A stretch of DNA of 64,000 bases from JBDGYW01 sp964518955. Its GTDB lineage: Bacteria; Gemmatimonadota; Gemmatimonadetes; Gemmatimonadales; GWC2-71-9. Under the pieces are notes generated by a model, which made no database searches, was not told where the DNA came from, and saw only the letters and a program-made list of their open reading frames with translations. Within the stretch, counting starts at the first letter, position 1; each line of letters begins with the position of its first letter. A program made the position numbers and the translations under genes. The DNA lies in contig CAZFHS010000023.1 of assembly GCA_964518955.1 (NCBI GenBank), positions 30,244-94,243 of the forward strand, read 5' to 3'. Below are positions 27,266-36,257 of the stretch, in pieces.

Positions 27266-28345
27266 ATGGCCCGCCGAATTACACGCCGCCATTTCGTCAA
27301 ACAGAGCACAGGAGTAGGTGCCGGAGCGCTGCTCGTGAGACCTGACAGCCTCATTGGTCAAACAACGCACGTGTCACACGGAGATCAATCGGCGGTGCCA
27401 CCATTCATTGTCACGAGTCATTCCAATGAAGCCGGCGCAGCGGGCATGGAAGCTGGTTGGGAGATCATCGCGGACGGTGGTTCTTCATTAGATGCCGTCG
27501 AGCGCGCAACCAACATCATCGAGGAAGATCCGACAGACACCAGCGTCGGGTATGGCGGGCTGCCAAATGAAATGGGCGTGGTGCAGCTAGACGCGTCGAT
27601 CATGGACGGAAAAACGTATAGCACGGGGTCTGTGTCGGCACTGGAAAACATCAAACACCCCTGTTCTGTCGCCCGGTTGGTCATGGAACGTACCGACCAT
27701 GTGATGCTCGTAGGGAATTTTGCGTTGGAGTTTGCGAAATCGTGGGGATTTGAAGAGGAAGATCTCCTCACCGATCGCGCGCGGCAGGCATGGCTCAATT
27801 GGCGCGAGAACCACAGCGACCGAGACGACTGGGGGCCGCCCGAACATATGCGCAACAGGGGCGACGAAGGTGGGTCCAGCTACGACGAAATCGAGCAGAC
27901 TCATGGAACGGTGAACGTGCTGGCGGTTGATTCGAACGGGGACATTGCCGGCATCACGAGTACCAGCGGAATGAGTTACAAGGTACCCGGCAGAATCGGA
28001 GATTCTCCTATCATCGGTGCCGGCCTTTACGTCGACAACTCCGTAGGAGCCGCTGGCGCGACTGGCCGAGGTGAAGACGTAATCAAGTCATGCGCTTCCT
28101 ACTACATCGTGTTGCGCATGAAGGAGGGCCGGTCACCGCAGGAGGCATGTCAGGACGCGATGCAGATGATCGCCGACCGTTATGCGGCAGTCGGTATCGA
28201 CTACATGCCGGGTGAGAAATTCATCGCGATAAACAAAGGCGGCGAGTACGGTTGCGTGCAGACGAGCACTCGGCGGCCGCCGCGGATGACGGTGCGGAGT
28301 GCGGGCGGATCGACGGTTTATGAGGGGGGTGTTTTTTCGGGTTAA
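27266..28345 (+). CDS. Tat-exported N4-(beta-N-acetylglucosaminyl)-L-asparaginase family protein
   Basis: 359 residues. The ATG at 27266 lies nine bases after GAAGGAG and gives a signal with RRITRRHFVKQS, a probable Tat signal. The Ntn-hydrolase fold is shown by SNEAGAAGMEAGWEIIADGG, DTSVGYGGLPNEMG and the autoprocessing site EIEQTHGTVNVLAVD, where T215 would become the N-terminal nucleophile. Family members cleave the GlcNAc-asparagine bond of glycopeptides or act as isoaspartyl peptidases. Export is consistent with glycopeptide scavenging. Confidence 0.9.
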   Translation: MARRITRRHFVKQSTGVGAGALLVRPDSLIGQTTHVSHGDQSAVPPFIVTSHSNEAGAAGMEAGWEIIADGGSSLDAVERATNIIEEDPTDTSVGYGGLPNEMGVVQLDASIMDGKTYSTGSVSALENIKHPCSVARLVMERTDHVMLVGNFALEFAKSWGFEEEDLLTDRARQAWLNWRENHSDRDDWGPPEHMRNRGDEGGSSYDEIEQTHGTVNVLAVDSNGDIAGITSTSGMSYKVPGRIGDSPIIGAGLYVDNSVGAAGATGRGEDVIKSCASYYIVLRMKEGRSPQEACQDAMQMIADRYAAVGIDYMPGEKFIAINKGGEYGCVQTSTRRPPRMTVRSAGGSTVYEGGVFSG

Positions 28346-28401
28346 GAGCGGGGAAAGGGGAAGGGGGAAAAGGGAATCGGATCACTTACCGCCCTACCGT
28401 T

Positions 28402-28432
28402 GGGTGGTTGGGTATGGTGTTGTGTACCACCC
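28402..28432. terminator. Possible weak terminator between convergent genes
   Basis: GGGTGGT (28402-28408) pairs with ACCACCC (28426-28432) around a 17-base loop, followed by TTTGG. It lies in the 94-base gap between convergent stops, which also holds a purine-rich tract (28345-28380) resembling the one at 13530-13557. Confidence 0.3.
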
Positions 28433-28439
28433 TTTGGCC

Positions 28440-29600
28440 CTACCCCGCTCCCAACGCCCCCTGAACAAGCCTCGCGATTGCGAAACCGGTGTAGTTGCCG
28501 ATGGCATAACCCAGTAGGCCTACCGCCACGCCAGGCAGCAGGCGATCGGCGTAACCGCGCGCTCCCGCGATAGCCATTGCCGACGCAGCGCCGCCCACGT
28601 TTGCTTGCGATGCCACCGCAAGTGTCGGCAGGTCAAAGCGAAACAGCATGCCCAATCCGAAGATCACCGCACCGTGTATGGCCACCGTAATCAATGCGAA
28701 GTAGAACACTGCTGGGCCTACCTCGACGATATTCGCGACTACTGACTGGGCTCCATTGCCTGCGAGGAAGAGCAAAATGAGATAGTTGCCGAAAAGCGCT
28801 CCACCGGCAATCGACTTCACCGCAGGTATTTGCGCCACCACCAACACCAGCGTAGTGAGCCAAAGAACCTCGGGCAGGAATGGGAAGATCTCACCGAGTT
28901 TGCCGGCGCCCCAAACAGTGCCGACTGCCAGAGACACCAGTGCCGCAGCATCTGCGATTTGCACCGGGCGACCGCTGCTGGACAGAGCATGTTCCAGGGT
29001 TTGAGGTTTGCCTCCGGTTTCCGAGGAATCATCAGACTCGGCTGCATCGGGCGTCTCCAACCGTTTGCGCCCCAGGAGTACGGGCACGGCCAGGCAGGCA
29101 GCCATCCAGATTGCAGTGAGCATCACGTCCGCGGCGATTGCCGCAGAAAACAAGTCCGGGCTCGTGTCGAACGCCTGACCCAGTGCGGCAAAGTTCACGC
29201 CTCCCCCGGTGTACGTACCGGTGAACTGGCCGGCGAGCTTCCATGTCTCGGGGCCAACGAGGCCCGACAAGGTCAGCGCTCCTACAGTTGCACCGACGGC
29301 GGTGCCCACCGCTCCCAGGCCGAAGGCCGCGAGCATACGAGGCCCTGCTTCGAGCACCGAGCGCACGCTCACGTTGAAGAGGATCAGCGCGATCCCGATG
29401 CTGACGCCTGGACCCATGAGAAACTCGTAGGTCGGAGACGTTCCGGGTAACAGGCCGATGTTGGATAGGACCATTCCGCTGAGGAGTGCCACCAAGGCGG
29501 CGCCGAGCGAACGGCACAACGCCACGCGTCGTTCGAGAATCAGTGCCACTACAACAACCAGCGAGAGAACGAAGAGGATTGCCCAGGGGTCGGAAATCAT
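28440..29600 (-). CDS. DUF819 family integral membrane protein
   Basis: 386 residues with about ten membrane helices. DUF819 features are visible: a first helix after ISDPWAILFVLSLVV, GPGVSIGIALILFNVSV, and the central FTGTYTGGGVNFAALGQAF. A charged cytoplasmic loop (RKRLETPDAAESDDSSETGG) splits it in two halves. The family looks transporter-like but substrate and mechanism are unestablished. No clear ribosome-binding site precedes the ATG at 29600. The next gene on the other strand starts 107 bases away. Confidence 0.85.
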   Translation of the reverse strand: MISDPWAILFVLSLVVVVALILERRVALCRSLGAALVALLSGMVLSNIGLLPGTSPTYEFLMGPGVSIGIALILFNVSVRSVLEAGPRMLAAFGLGAVGTAVGATVGALTLSGLVGPETWKLAGQFTGTYTGGGVNFAALGQAFDTSPDLFSAAIAADVMLTAIWMAACLAVPVLLGRKRLETPDAAESDDSSETGGKPQTLEHALSSSGRPVQIADAAALVSLAVGTVWGAGKLGEIFPFLPEVLWLTTLVLVVAQIPAVKSIAGGALFGNYLILLFLAGNGAQSVVANIVEVGPAVFYFALITVAIHGAVIFGLGMLFRFDLPTLAVASQANVGGAASAMAIAGARGYADRLLPGVAVGLLGYAIGNYTGFAIARLVQGALGAG

Positions 29601-29668
29601 CGCAACAGTGTACCGCTCGGTCCCACTCTACACAACGGCGTGAAGAGATAATGCGCTTCCCCCACCAC

Positions 29669-29698
29669 TTGGAGACTCAGATCCAACTGTTCTATCTT
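29669..29698 (+). promoter_or_regulatory. Candidate promoter for a leaderless transcript
   Basis: TTGGAG (29669-29674) and TATCTT (29693-29698) are separated by 18 bases, and the ATG of the next gene begins only nine bases after the -10 box. There is no ribosome-binding site in front of that ATG, so a transcript starting at or next to the ATG is plausible. Confidence 0.3.
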
Positions 29699-29706
29699 GT
29701 ATTCAC

Positions 29707-30135
29707 ATGCAAAGTATCCCGGTTCAGTTGCACACACCCGACGCAATGCTCACGGAGACATTTGGTCTACTAGGGCTCCAGGAGGGTTGCTTGGTACTGG
29801 AATACGAGTCGAAAGACGCGTTTATAGGGGCATACAGCTCGGGTGTCGAGGAGTTGCAGATATTTCCCGACGACGTTTCGTCGCTGACGTTCAAGAAGGG
29901 GATGTTTAAAGCAAAGCTGACCATTCATGCGCGCAGCATGAAATTCTTCGAGAAGGTACCGGGTGCTAAGCATGGGTCGATAACGCTGCGGTTCAAACGC
30001 AAACACCGCGCCGATGCAGTACAGCTGGTGAGCTTTCTCCAACACCGCCTCGACGAGCTCGAATCTGCGGCGGCCAGCACGCCGGCTCCTATCCTGGATA
30101 CGGGTGAACCGGGTCCCTCAGGCGACTGGACCTAA
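29707..30135 (+). CDS. Small protein of unknown function
   Basis: 142 residues, no signal peptide or membrane helix, no recognised family. The sequence alternates strands and basic stretches (SLTFKKGMFKAKLTIHARSMKFF, ITLRFKRKHRADAVQLVSFLQ in parts), suggesting a compact beta-rich domain of PH or PilZ size with a C-terminal helix and Pro-rich tail. Its stop codon overlaps the stop of the convergent gamma-glutamyltransferase fusion: both share CTAA at 30132-30135. Codon use looks like its neighbours. Confidence 0.65.
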   Translation: MQSIPVQLHTPDAMLTETFGLLGLQEGCLVLEYESKDAFIGAYSSGVEELQIFPDDVSSLTFKKGMFKAKLTIHARSMKFFEKVPGAKHGSITLRFKRKHRADAVQLVSFLQHRLDELESAAASTPAPILDTGEPGPSGDWT

Positions 30136-32978
30136 CGTACCGCCTTCGCTCCGCCGGAACGGCGCGGATCGCCCCCCGCGCGTACCACACCGCCGTCGAT
30201 TAGTACGGCTGCACCATACCCCATCCTGAGTTCGCCTCGAAGAGAGATGAGTTGAATCTCATGGCCGAGGCGTTGTAGCTCGCCCATGACCGCAGGAGAA
30301 AAACCATCTTCAATCTGCACGACTACTTTCCGTGCAGTTCCACCACCCCTACCTGTGCCAACCAGGAATCGTGGCAGCTCCAGCGCATCTTGCGGCCCCA
30401 AGCCCTGATCGACCATTGCTACTAGCATCTGATAGACTGCCGACGTGATCCATGCGTTTCCGGCTGCAGCTACTGCGAAGCGCGGATGCTGGTCCGCTCC
30501 AGTGCCATCGAATACAATTGTCGGCGCTATGCTGGTGCCGTGTCGCGCATACGGTAGTCTGGCGCCGTACGCTCCCGGGTCGGTTCTGTAAGAGCGCAAT
30601 TTGTCGTTGTAGAGGAACCCCAGGCCTGGGGTCACGTAGAAGTTCCCTCCCCACGTCCCCAATGTCTGTGTAACCGCAACGATGTTGCCGTCGGCATCCG
30701 CAACCGTGAACGCAGTCGTGCCCGACATGCGGCATCCCGGTTCGTCGCCGGTCACGCACAAGGGCAGCTCCTCGCCCCACGAGAAGCCGAAGTCCCACTC
30801 TGCGGCGCAAGCTGGTTCACCACTACTCGTACGGCGAATTTCCTCCGGTCCGGTTGCCCGGTTCGGATCGAAGCAGGCTTGCCAACGATCTCGCGCCCTT
30901 TCGGCATCCAGTAATGGGGCCAAGTCGACAGGCCAGAGGCTTGGATCGCCTACCCTTCCAGATGTCGACGGCGTCAGCTTCCAAGCCTCGATCATTGCGT
31001 GAAGCGCAGAGGCATCATCTCGGTACACGTCAGATGCCCGAACGTTGTCCAGGAGATTGAGCTTGGTCACGAGCGACACCCCGCCACCGGCCGCGGGTGC
31101 CGCCGAGTAGATGGTGTGACCGTGATAGGTCCCACTCACCGGTTCCCGTGGAACGGCGAAATATCGGGCCATATCGTTCAGGGTCATTGCGTTCCCCAGC
31201 CCTCGCAGGTCCGCGACCATTCGCCTGGCAATCTCACCGCGATAAAACGCGTCAGCGCCTCCGTCGGCAATCTCTCGCAACGTCCAAGCGAGGTCGGAAT
31301 TCCTGAGGATGTCCCCGGATTGAAGAGGCACACCGTTCGGGAAAAACACCTTCTTGCTGCTTTCATATTTCTCGAAGCGGTGGCGTTCCCGAGCGAGTGT
31401 GGTTGTGAACGCCTCATCCAGGACGAACCCTTCCTCCGCGAGTCGGATCGCAGGCTGCAGCAGTTCGGACCATTCGAGATTGCCGCTTCCGAACTCGCTC
31501 CATGCCTTCCACATACCCGCCACCGTACCGGGAATATTTGCCAAAACCGGGCCATCGGCTGGCAAGCTCCCATCCACCAGCAGCGTTGCGTTGCCAAGCC
31601 CTGCCTGCTCGGGCACGCGCGTGAGGAACTCGATTACGACTGGGTCATCCATCCCGTTCAGGTAGAAGACCATTTCGCCGTATCCGCCGATCCCGCTCGC
31701 GTCTGGTTCGACCACGCCGATGGCAAACGATGTCGCCACCGCGGCATCGATCACGTTGCCACCTCGACTCAACATCTCAGCGCCAGCCGCCGACGCCAGC
31801 GAGTGCGCGCTGGATACCGCCGCCCTGCCCTCCGCTTCTTCTCGAAGCTGAGGTCTGCGACTCAGCATCTGATACAGCACCTCTTCGAGCGCCGAGTCTG
31901 AAACGGCCCCAACCGCCCGAGCCCGATGTTCGGAACGCACCTGCTCCCATTCCGCCGACCCACTGTCGGAGAAATAGAGCTCGTGCATCCGCGACCAAAG
32001 CCGGTCGAATCTCTCGTCGTTGCGGTTCGCCCGGTTCACAGGTGCGGAAAGCGTCAGATCGACCGATCCCGCACCTGGCAGCGTGGGAGCCGGTACGCTC
32101 CATAGCGTCCCGACCGAGGTCAACTCCTCCCGCCCCGGTACGGTATTGAGACGAACGGGATCGCCGTTGTAACCAACATCAGCCCGTTGCAATGACGCTA
32201 TCATTAGCCACTGATGCTCGGGCGGCCATGCGGCCACACCCGGAGTTTCGGCAACCAGGTTCACGTATCCGCCGACCGTAGGCGTAATCCACACACCTCT
32301 CGTGCCCGAACGTGTCGTGAACAGGAGTGCCTCTCCGTTCGGACTCCAGTGAGGATGCTCGATTGCCATGTCGTCGACAACGCGCGTGTCTTCGTCGCCA
32401 TCCAACTCAACGATTCTCAACGACCTGGTTCTTCCAATAACTGACACGTAGGCCACCCACCGGCCGTCGGGGGAAACAACCGGTGATACCTCGCCACCTC
32501 GCAACGATGTAAGCTGACTCTCACTGCCTTCCGGAGTTCTCAGCCAAAGATCTTCCACGCCAGGCGCACCTCTCACAAACACAACCGTGCCGTCAGGCCC
32601 CGCCGTCGGCTCCGTATCATGCATCGAAGAGTTGGTGATTTTCCTCGGTTCGCCTACCAGTCCATCCATCCCGACATCGACTGACCAGATATCGACTGTG
32701 CCGCCTCTATCGGACGAGAATACGAGCGCCTCGCCATCGGTTGTCCACGCGGGCTCCCTGTCCCAGTCAGGTCCACTGGTCACCTGCATTGGCGCTTCGA
32801 ACGCCGGCCTTGCGGCGGACGTTTGCCCGAGCTGTACGACCCAGAGGTCGCCCTCGAGTTCGTACACCATTCGACCCGACGCCGAAAACGCCGGGTTTCG
32901 AATGCCACTCTGAATGAGCGACGAGCTATCGGTCTGCTGTGGTGCCAACAGCATGAATGAACAAAGCAACGCGATCAT
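30132..32978 (-). CDS. Fusion of tricorn/TolB-like beta-propeller with gamma-glutamyltransferase
   Basis: 948 residues. AGGTGA lies before the ATG at 32978, and a short signal peptide ends near LLAPQQ. Residues 20-330 are PD40/TolB-type propeller repeats (AFSASGRMVYELEGDLWVV, SPVVSPDGRWVAYVSVIG, HWSPNGEALLFTTRSG). About 335-390 resembles the start of the tricorn core domain (RFDRLWSRMHELYFSDS). From about 395 a full gamma-glutamyltransferase follows: SLASAAGAEMLSRGGNVIDA, ANIPGTVAGMWKAW, and the nucleophile in SGTTAFTVADADG (T754). No stop, frame change or start site separates the parts. It would hydrolyse or transfer gamma-glutamyl groups outside the cytoplasm. Confidence 0.88.
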   Translation of the reverse strand: MIALLCSFMLLAPQQTDSSSLIQSGIRNPAFSASGRMVYELEGDLWVVQLGQTSAARPAFEAPMQVTSGPDWDREPAWTTDGEALVFSSDRGGTVDIWSVDVGMDGLVGEPRKITNSSMHDTEPTAGPDGTVVFVRGAPGVEDLWLRTPEGSESQLTSLRGGEVSPVVSPDGRWVAYVSVIGRTRSLRIVELDGDEDTRVVDDMAIEHPHWSPNGEALLFTTRSGTRGVWITPTVGGYVNLVAETPGVAAWPPEHQWLMIASLQRADVGYNGDPVRLNTVPGREELTSVGTLWSVPAPTLPGAGSVDLTLSAPVNRANRNDERFDRLWSRMHELYFSDSGSAEWEQVRSEHRARAVGAVSDSALEEVLYQMLSRRPQLREEAEGRAAVSSAHSLASAAGAEMLSRGGNVIDAAVATSFAIGVVEPDASGIGGYGEMVFYLNGMDDPVVIEFLTRVPEQAGLGNATLLVDGSLPADGPVLANIPGTVAGMWKAWSEFGSGNLEWSELLQPAIRLAEEGFVLDEAFTTTLARERHRFEKYESSKKVFFPNGVPLQSGDILRNSDLAWTLREIADGGADAFYRGEIARRMVADLRGLGNAMTLNDMARYFAVPREPVSGTYHGHTIYSAAPAAGGGVSLVTKLNLLDNVRASDVYRDDASALHAMIEAWKLTPSTSGRVGDPSLWPVDLAPLLDAERARDRWQACFDPNRATGPEEIRRTSSGEPACAAEWDFGFSWGEELPLCVTGDEPGCRMSGTTAFTVADADGNIVAVTQTLGTWGGNFYVTPGLGFLYNDKLRSYRTDPGAYGARLPYARHGTSIAPTIVFDGTGADQHPRFAVAAAGNAWITSAVYQMLVAMVDQGLGPQDALELPRFLVGTGRGGGTARKVVVQIEDGFSPAVMGELQRLGHEIQLISLRGELRMGYGAAVLIDGGVVRAGGDPRRSGGAKAVR

Positions 32979-33124
32979 CTGATATCACCTTTTGGATATT
33001 CAGCTCTAATGACGGGAGGTGCTAAGATAGGCGCAGCGCGTCCGAGCGGTAAGTATGGAGGTGCTCGCTTTTGGTGTGACAGCGCCCTATTGTACTTGCG
33101 CTATGGTCCACAGGAGTTGTCGTT

Positions 33125-35335
33125 GTGACTACCGACTTCGAGCGCCTATCTACTGCCCTTGCCGACTCATATGCCATAGACCGCGAGCTGGGTGCCGGTG
33201 GTATGGCAACGGTGTATCTGGCTAGCGATCTCAAGCACGAGCGAGAGGTCGCGGTGAAGGTCTTGCATCCCGCCATCGCGGCATCACTCGGCGTTGTCCG
33301 TTTCGTACGAGAAATCGAGATCGCCGCCAAACTCACTCACCCTCACATCCTGATGCTGATCGACTCGGGTGAGGCCGGTGGCTTCCTTTACTACGTCATG
33401 CCGTTTGTGGATGGCCAATCTTTGCGGGAACGTCTAATACGGGACGCGAGATTGTCGATTCCCGAAACCGTTCGATTCACCGAGCAGGTTGCATCGGCAT
33501 TGACATATGCGCACGAACGCGGCGTGATCCACCGAGACATCAAACCCGAGAACATCCTGCTCGCTGGCGACCAGGCCGTGGTTGCCGATTTCGGGATTGC
33601 TCGGGCCGTTCAGGTGGCCGGCGGCGAAAAACTCACCGAGACAGGAATTGCTCTAGGCACACCATCCTACATGAGCCCCGAGCAGGCTTTCGGTGAGACG
33701 ACAATCGACGGCCGTAGCGATGTCTATGCCCTCGGTTGTGTCGTGTACGAGATGGTGAGCGGTCGAGTGCCGTTCAAAGGTGCTACACCCCAAGCGTTGC
33801 TGGCCAAACACGCTGTCGGCACACCTCAGAGTCTGCGCACCATCCACAAAGAAATCCCACTTTACGTTGAACGCGCGGTCAATCGCGCGTTGGCGAAAGA
33901 GCCTGACAAACGTTTTGACACGCCCAACGATTTTGCTGCAACGCTCGTTTCCGAAACTGTTGTGGCTCAGGTGGGACGCAAACGTGTGGCTGTGCTTCCG
34001 CCAGCCAACATCACCGGCGACCCCGAGCAGGCATTCCTGGTGATGGGTTTGCATGAAGCTCTGATCTCGCAGCTTGGACAGGGGCATGTAGCGGTTTTGG
34101 CTCGGACCTCCGTCATGCAATACCAGGGAACCGAGAAGCCGATCCGCGAAGTGTGTCGCGAGCTTTCCGTAGAAGCGGCGGTAGAATCATCGATTTTCCG
34201 TGCCGGCGACTCAATTGGAATCCAGGCACGCCTGATCGATGGAAACACGGAGGAAGGTCTCTGGTCGGGATCTTACGACGGCCAGATCAGCGATGTGCTT
34301 GCTTTGTATCGTGATATCTCGGGCTCCATCGCCGCTGAAATTCAGGGAACGATGAAACCAGTGGATTCTGCGACAGCTCCCAAAGGTAGAAAGGTTGATC
34401 CTGCCGCTTACGAACTATACATGCGCGGCTTGATCTGCCAGCAGCACTTCACACCGCAAGAATTCGATCGGGCGATGAGTTACTACGAAGCCGCACTGGA
34501 AATCGATCCTGACTATGCCGAGGCGCATACAGGAGTTTCCCTGATCTGGGGCTCTCGAGTCGTTCTGGGCCTCGTGCCACCGCTCGAGGGTGGACCAAAG
34601 TGGCGCGAATCCGCCGAGCGAGCAGTCGCGTTGGATCCGAACCTTGCTGAGGCGCATGGGTCTCTCGCGCAGGACCTGACGTGGGCTGCCTGGGATTGGG
34701 AAGGTGCCGAGACCGAGTTTCTGCGCGCGATTGAACTCAACCCGAATGAACCGCAGGCGAGGATTTTCTATTCGCATTTCCTGGCCATGCTCAAGCGCGT
34801 CGAAGAAAGCGACGTTCAAGCTGATCGGGCGTTGGAGATCGATCCATTCAATCCATTCACACTGCTACTGCACGGACTCCAGCGTGGAATCACCGGACGG
34901 TTCGATGAGGCTATGGGCGCACTGAGCAAGATGCCACCCAACCCGCTTGCGAGTTATCAGCTTGCAATTGACAACATCATGTTGGGAAAGATGGATGAGG
35001 GTGCCCGACAATTCGCGCAGTACCTCTCGATGGTTGGCAATACAGAGGTGGCTGCGGTACTCACCGACACAGAGGATCCCCTCGTTGCATTCGGCAAGGC
35101 CGCAGAGATTCTCGCCGAGCGATCGAATTCGATGTACGTCAAGCCAATTGTCGTTTTCTACTTGTACACATGGGCCGGCGACTTTGACAGAGCCTTCGAG
35201 TGGCTGGAGCGTGCATACGAGTTGAGAGATCACGATATGGCCTATTTAGCGGCAATACCGCTGTCAACCGAAATCGCCGAGGACCCGCGGTACAAGAGCA
35301 TGTTGCGCCGAATGAATCTGCCGGTGGCGGAATAG
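33125..35335 (+). CDS. Ser/Thr protein kinase with TolB-like domain and TPRs
   Basis: 736 residues. The GTG at 33125 has AGGAG eight bases upstream. Kinase domain about 16-275: glycine loop LGAGGMATVY, K45, HRDIKPEN (136-143), DFG (155-157), SPEQ. No membrane helix follows; instead a domain starting RKRVAVLPPANITGDPE (about 285-400) of the kind found between kinases or cyclases and TPRs, then several TPR units (RAMSYYEAALEIDPDYAEAH, AERAVALDPNLAEAHGSLAQ). This architecture is common in Gemmatimonadota and Acidobacteriota. It is probably cytoplasmic. The EamA transporter gene starts 7 bases after its stop. Confidence 0.92.
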   Translation: MTTDFERLSTALADSYAIDRELGAGGMATVYLASDLKHEREVAVKVLHPAIAASLGVVRFVREIEIAAKLTHPHILMLIDSGEAGGFLYYVMPFVDGQSLRERLIRDARLSIPETVRFTEQVASALTYAHERGVIHRDIKPENILLAGDQAVVADFGIARAVQVAGGEKLTETGIALGTPSYMSPEQAFGETTIDGRSDVYALGCVVYEMVSGRVPFKGATPQALLAKHAVGTPQSLRTIHKEIPLYVERAVNRALAKEPDKRFDTPNDFAATLVSETVVAQVGRKRVAVLPPANITGDPEQAFLVMGLHEALISQLGQGHVAVLARTSVMQYQGTEKPIREVCRELSVEAAVESSIFRAGDSIGIQARLIDGNTEEGLWSGSYDGQISDVLALYRDISGSIAAEIQGTMKPVDSATAPKGRKVDPAAYELYMRGLICQQHFTPQEFDRAMSYYEAALEIDPDYAEAHTGVSLIWGSRVVLGLVPPLEGGPKWRESAERAVALDPNLAEAHGSLAQDLTWAAWDWEGAETEFLRAIELNPNEPQARIFYSHFLAMLKRVEESDVQADRALEIDPFNPFTLLLHGLQRGITGRFDEAMGALSKMPPNPLASYQLAIDNIMLGKMDEGARQFAQYLSMVGNTEVAAVLTDTEDPLVAFGKAAEILAERSNSMYVKPIVVFYLYTWAGDFDRAFEWLERAYELRDHDMAYLAAIPLSTEIAEDPRYKSMLRRMNLPVAE

Positions 35336-35342
35336 ACCGTTC

Positions 35343-36242
35343 GTGAAAGCAACAATCTGGATCTTCCTCTCCATAGCCTGGGGACTCACCTGGCTTGCCG
35401 TCCGCCTCGGTTTGGAAGACTTGCCGCCGGTCACCTTCTCTGGCCTCCGTTTCTTTTTCGCAGCTTTGGTATTGTGGCCGGCAGTGCTGCTAAAAAAGAC
35501 GAGGTTCCCTGTAGACCGCACCGGCTGGCGAGTCATTGCGGCAACATCGTTGCTCACCATTGCGATTCCTTACGCCCTGCAATTCTGGGGGCAGCAGTAC
35601 GTATCGAGCGGTCTCGCGGCAGTCATGTTTGCAACCGTGCCGGTGTTCACGATCGTATTCGCCCATCTCAGCATTCCGGACGACAGGTTCACTCTCCAGA
35701 AAATGGTCGGCGTAGTTCTGGGAATCGTCGGCGTTGCACTCATCTTCTCCGATCAGTTGAGGGCGGACAGCATATTGGCGGTCTGGGGTTGCCTGGGATT
35801 CCTACTTGGTGCGGTCACGCACGCTCTCGCTCAGGTCCTCATCAAGTCGCGAGGCCAACACATCGACCCGCTAGCGGTCGCCACAGGGCAGATCACGATC
35901 GGGGGAGTCCTGCTGTGTCTACTCGGGATTTCTCTCGAGGGCAATCCGCTCGCGATCGACTGGACAATGCAGGCAGTACTTTCACTGGCCTATCTGGCGT
36001 TCATCGGATCGGCCTTGGCGTTCTTCTTGTTCTACTGGCTGCTTCGGCACGTGAAAGTGACGACTGTGACGTCGATGGCCCTGATTCACCCGGTCGTAGC
36101 AGTCTTTGCGGGATGGGCGGTTGTGAATGAGACACTGGGCTGGACGGTGCTTTTGGGAACGTGCTGTGTGTTGGGTGGGATCGCGATTCTCTTGCTTTGG
36201 CCGTCCAAAGCTGAGCGTGAGGAGGTGCTTCTGAAGAACTGA
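35343..36242 (+). CDS. EamA/DMT-family transporter
   Basis: 299 residues, ten predicted membrane helices arranged as two EamA repeats. The first repeat contains WLAVRLGLEDLPPVTFSGLR and ends near ALIFSDQL; the second contains HVKVTTVTSMALIHPVVAVFAGW, the usual signature before the last helices. The start is a GTG at 35343, seven bases after the kinase stop, so the two are probably cotranscribed. Substrates of this family are metabolites or amino acids; none can be assigned. Confidence 0.9.
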   Translation: MKATIWIFLSIAWGLTWLAVRLGLEDLPPVTFSGLRFFFAALVLWPAVLLKKTRFPVDRTGWRVIAATSLLTIAIPYALQFWGQQYVSSGLAAVMFATVPVFTIVFAHLSIPDDRFTLQKMVGVVLGIVGVALIFSDQLRADSILAVWGCLGFLLGAVTHALAQVLIKSRGQHIDPLAVATGQITIGGVLLCLLGISLEGNPLAIDWTMQAVLSLAYLAFIGSALAFFLFYWLLRHVKVTTVTSMALIHPVVAVFAGWAVVNETLGWTVLLGTCCVLGGIAILLLWPSKAEREEVLLKN

Positions 36243-36257
36243 CTTCGAATCAGGCCT

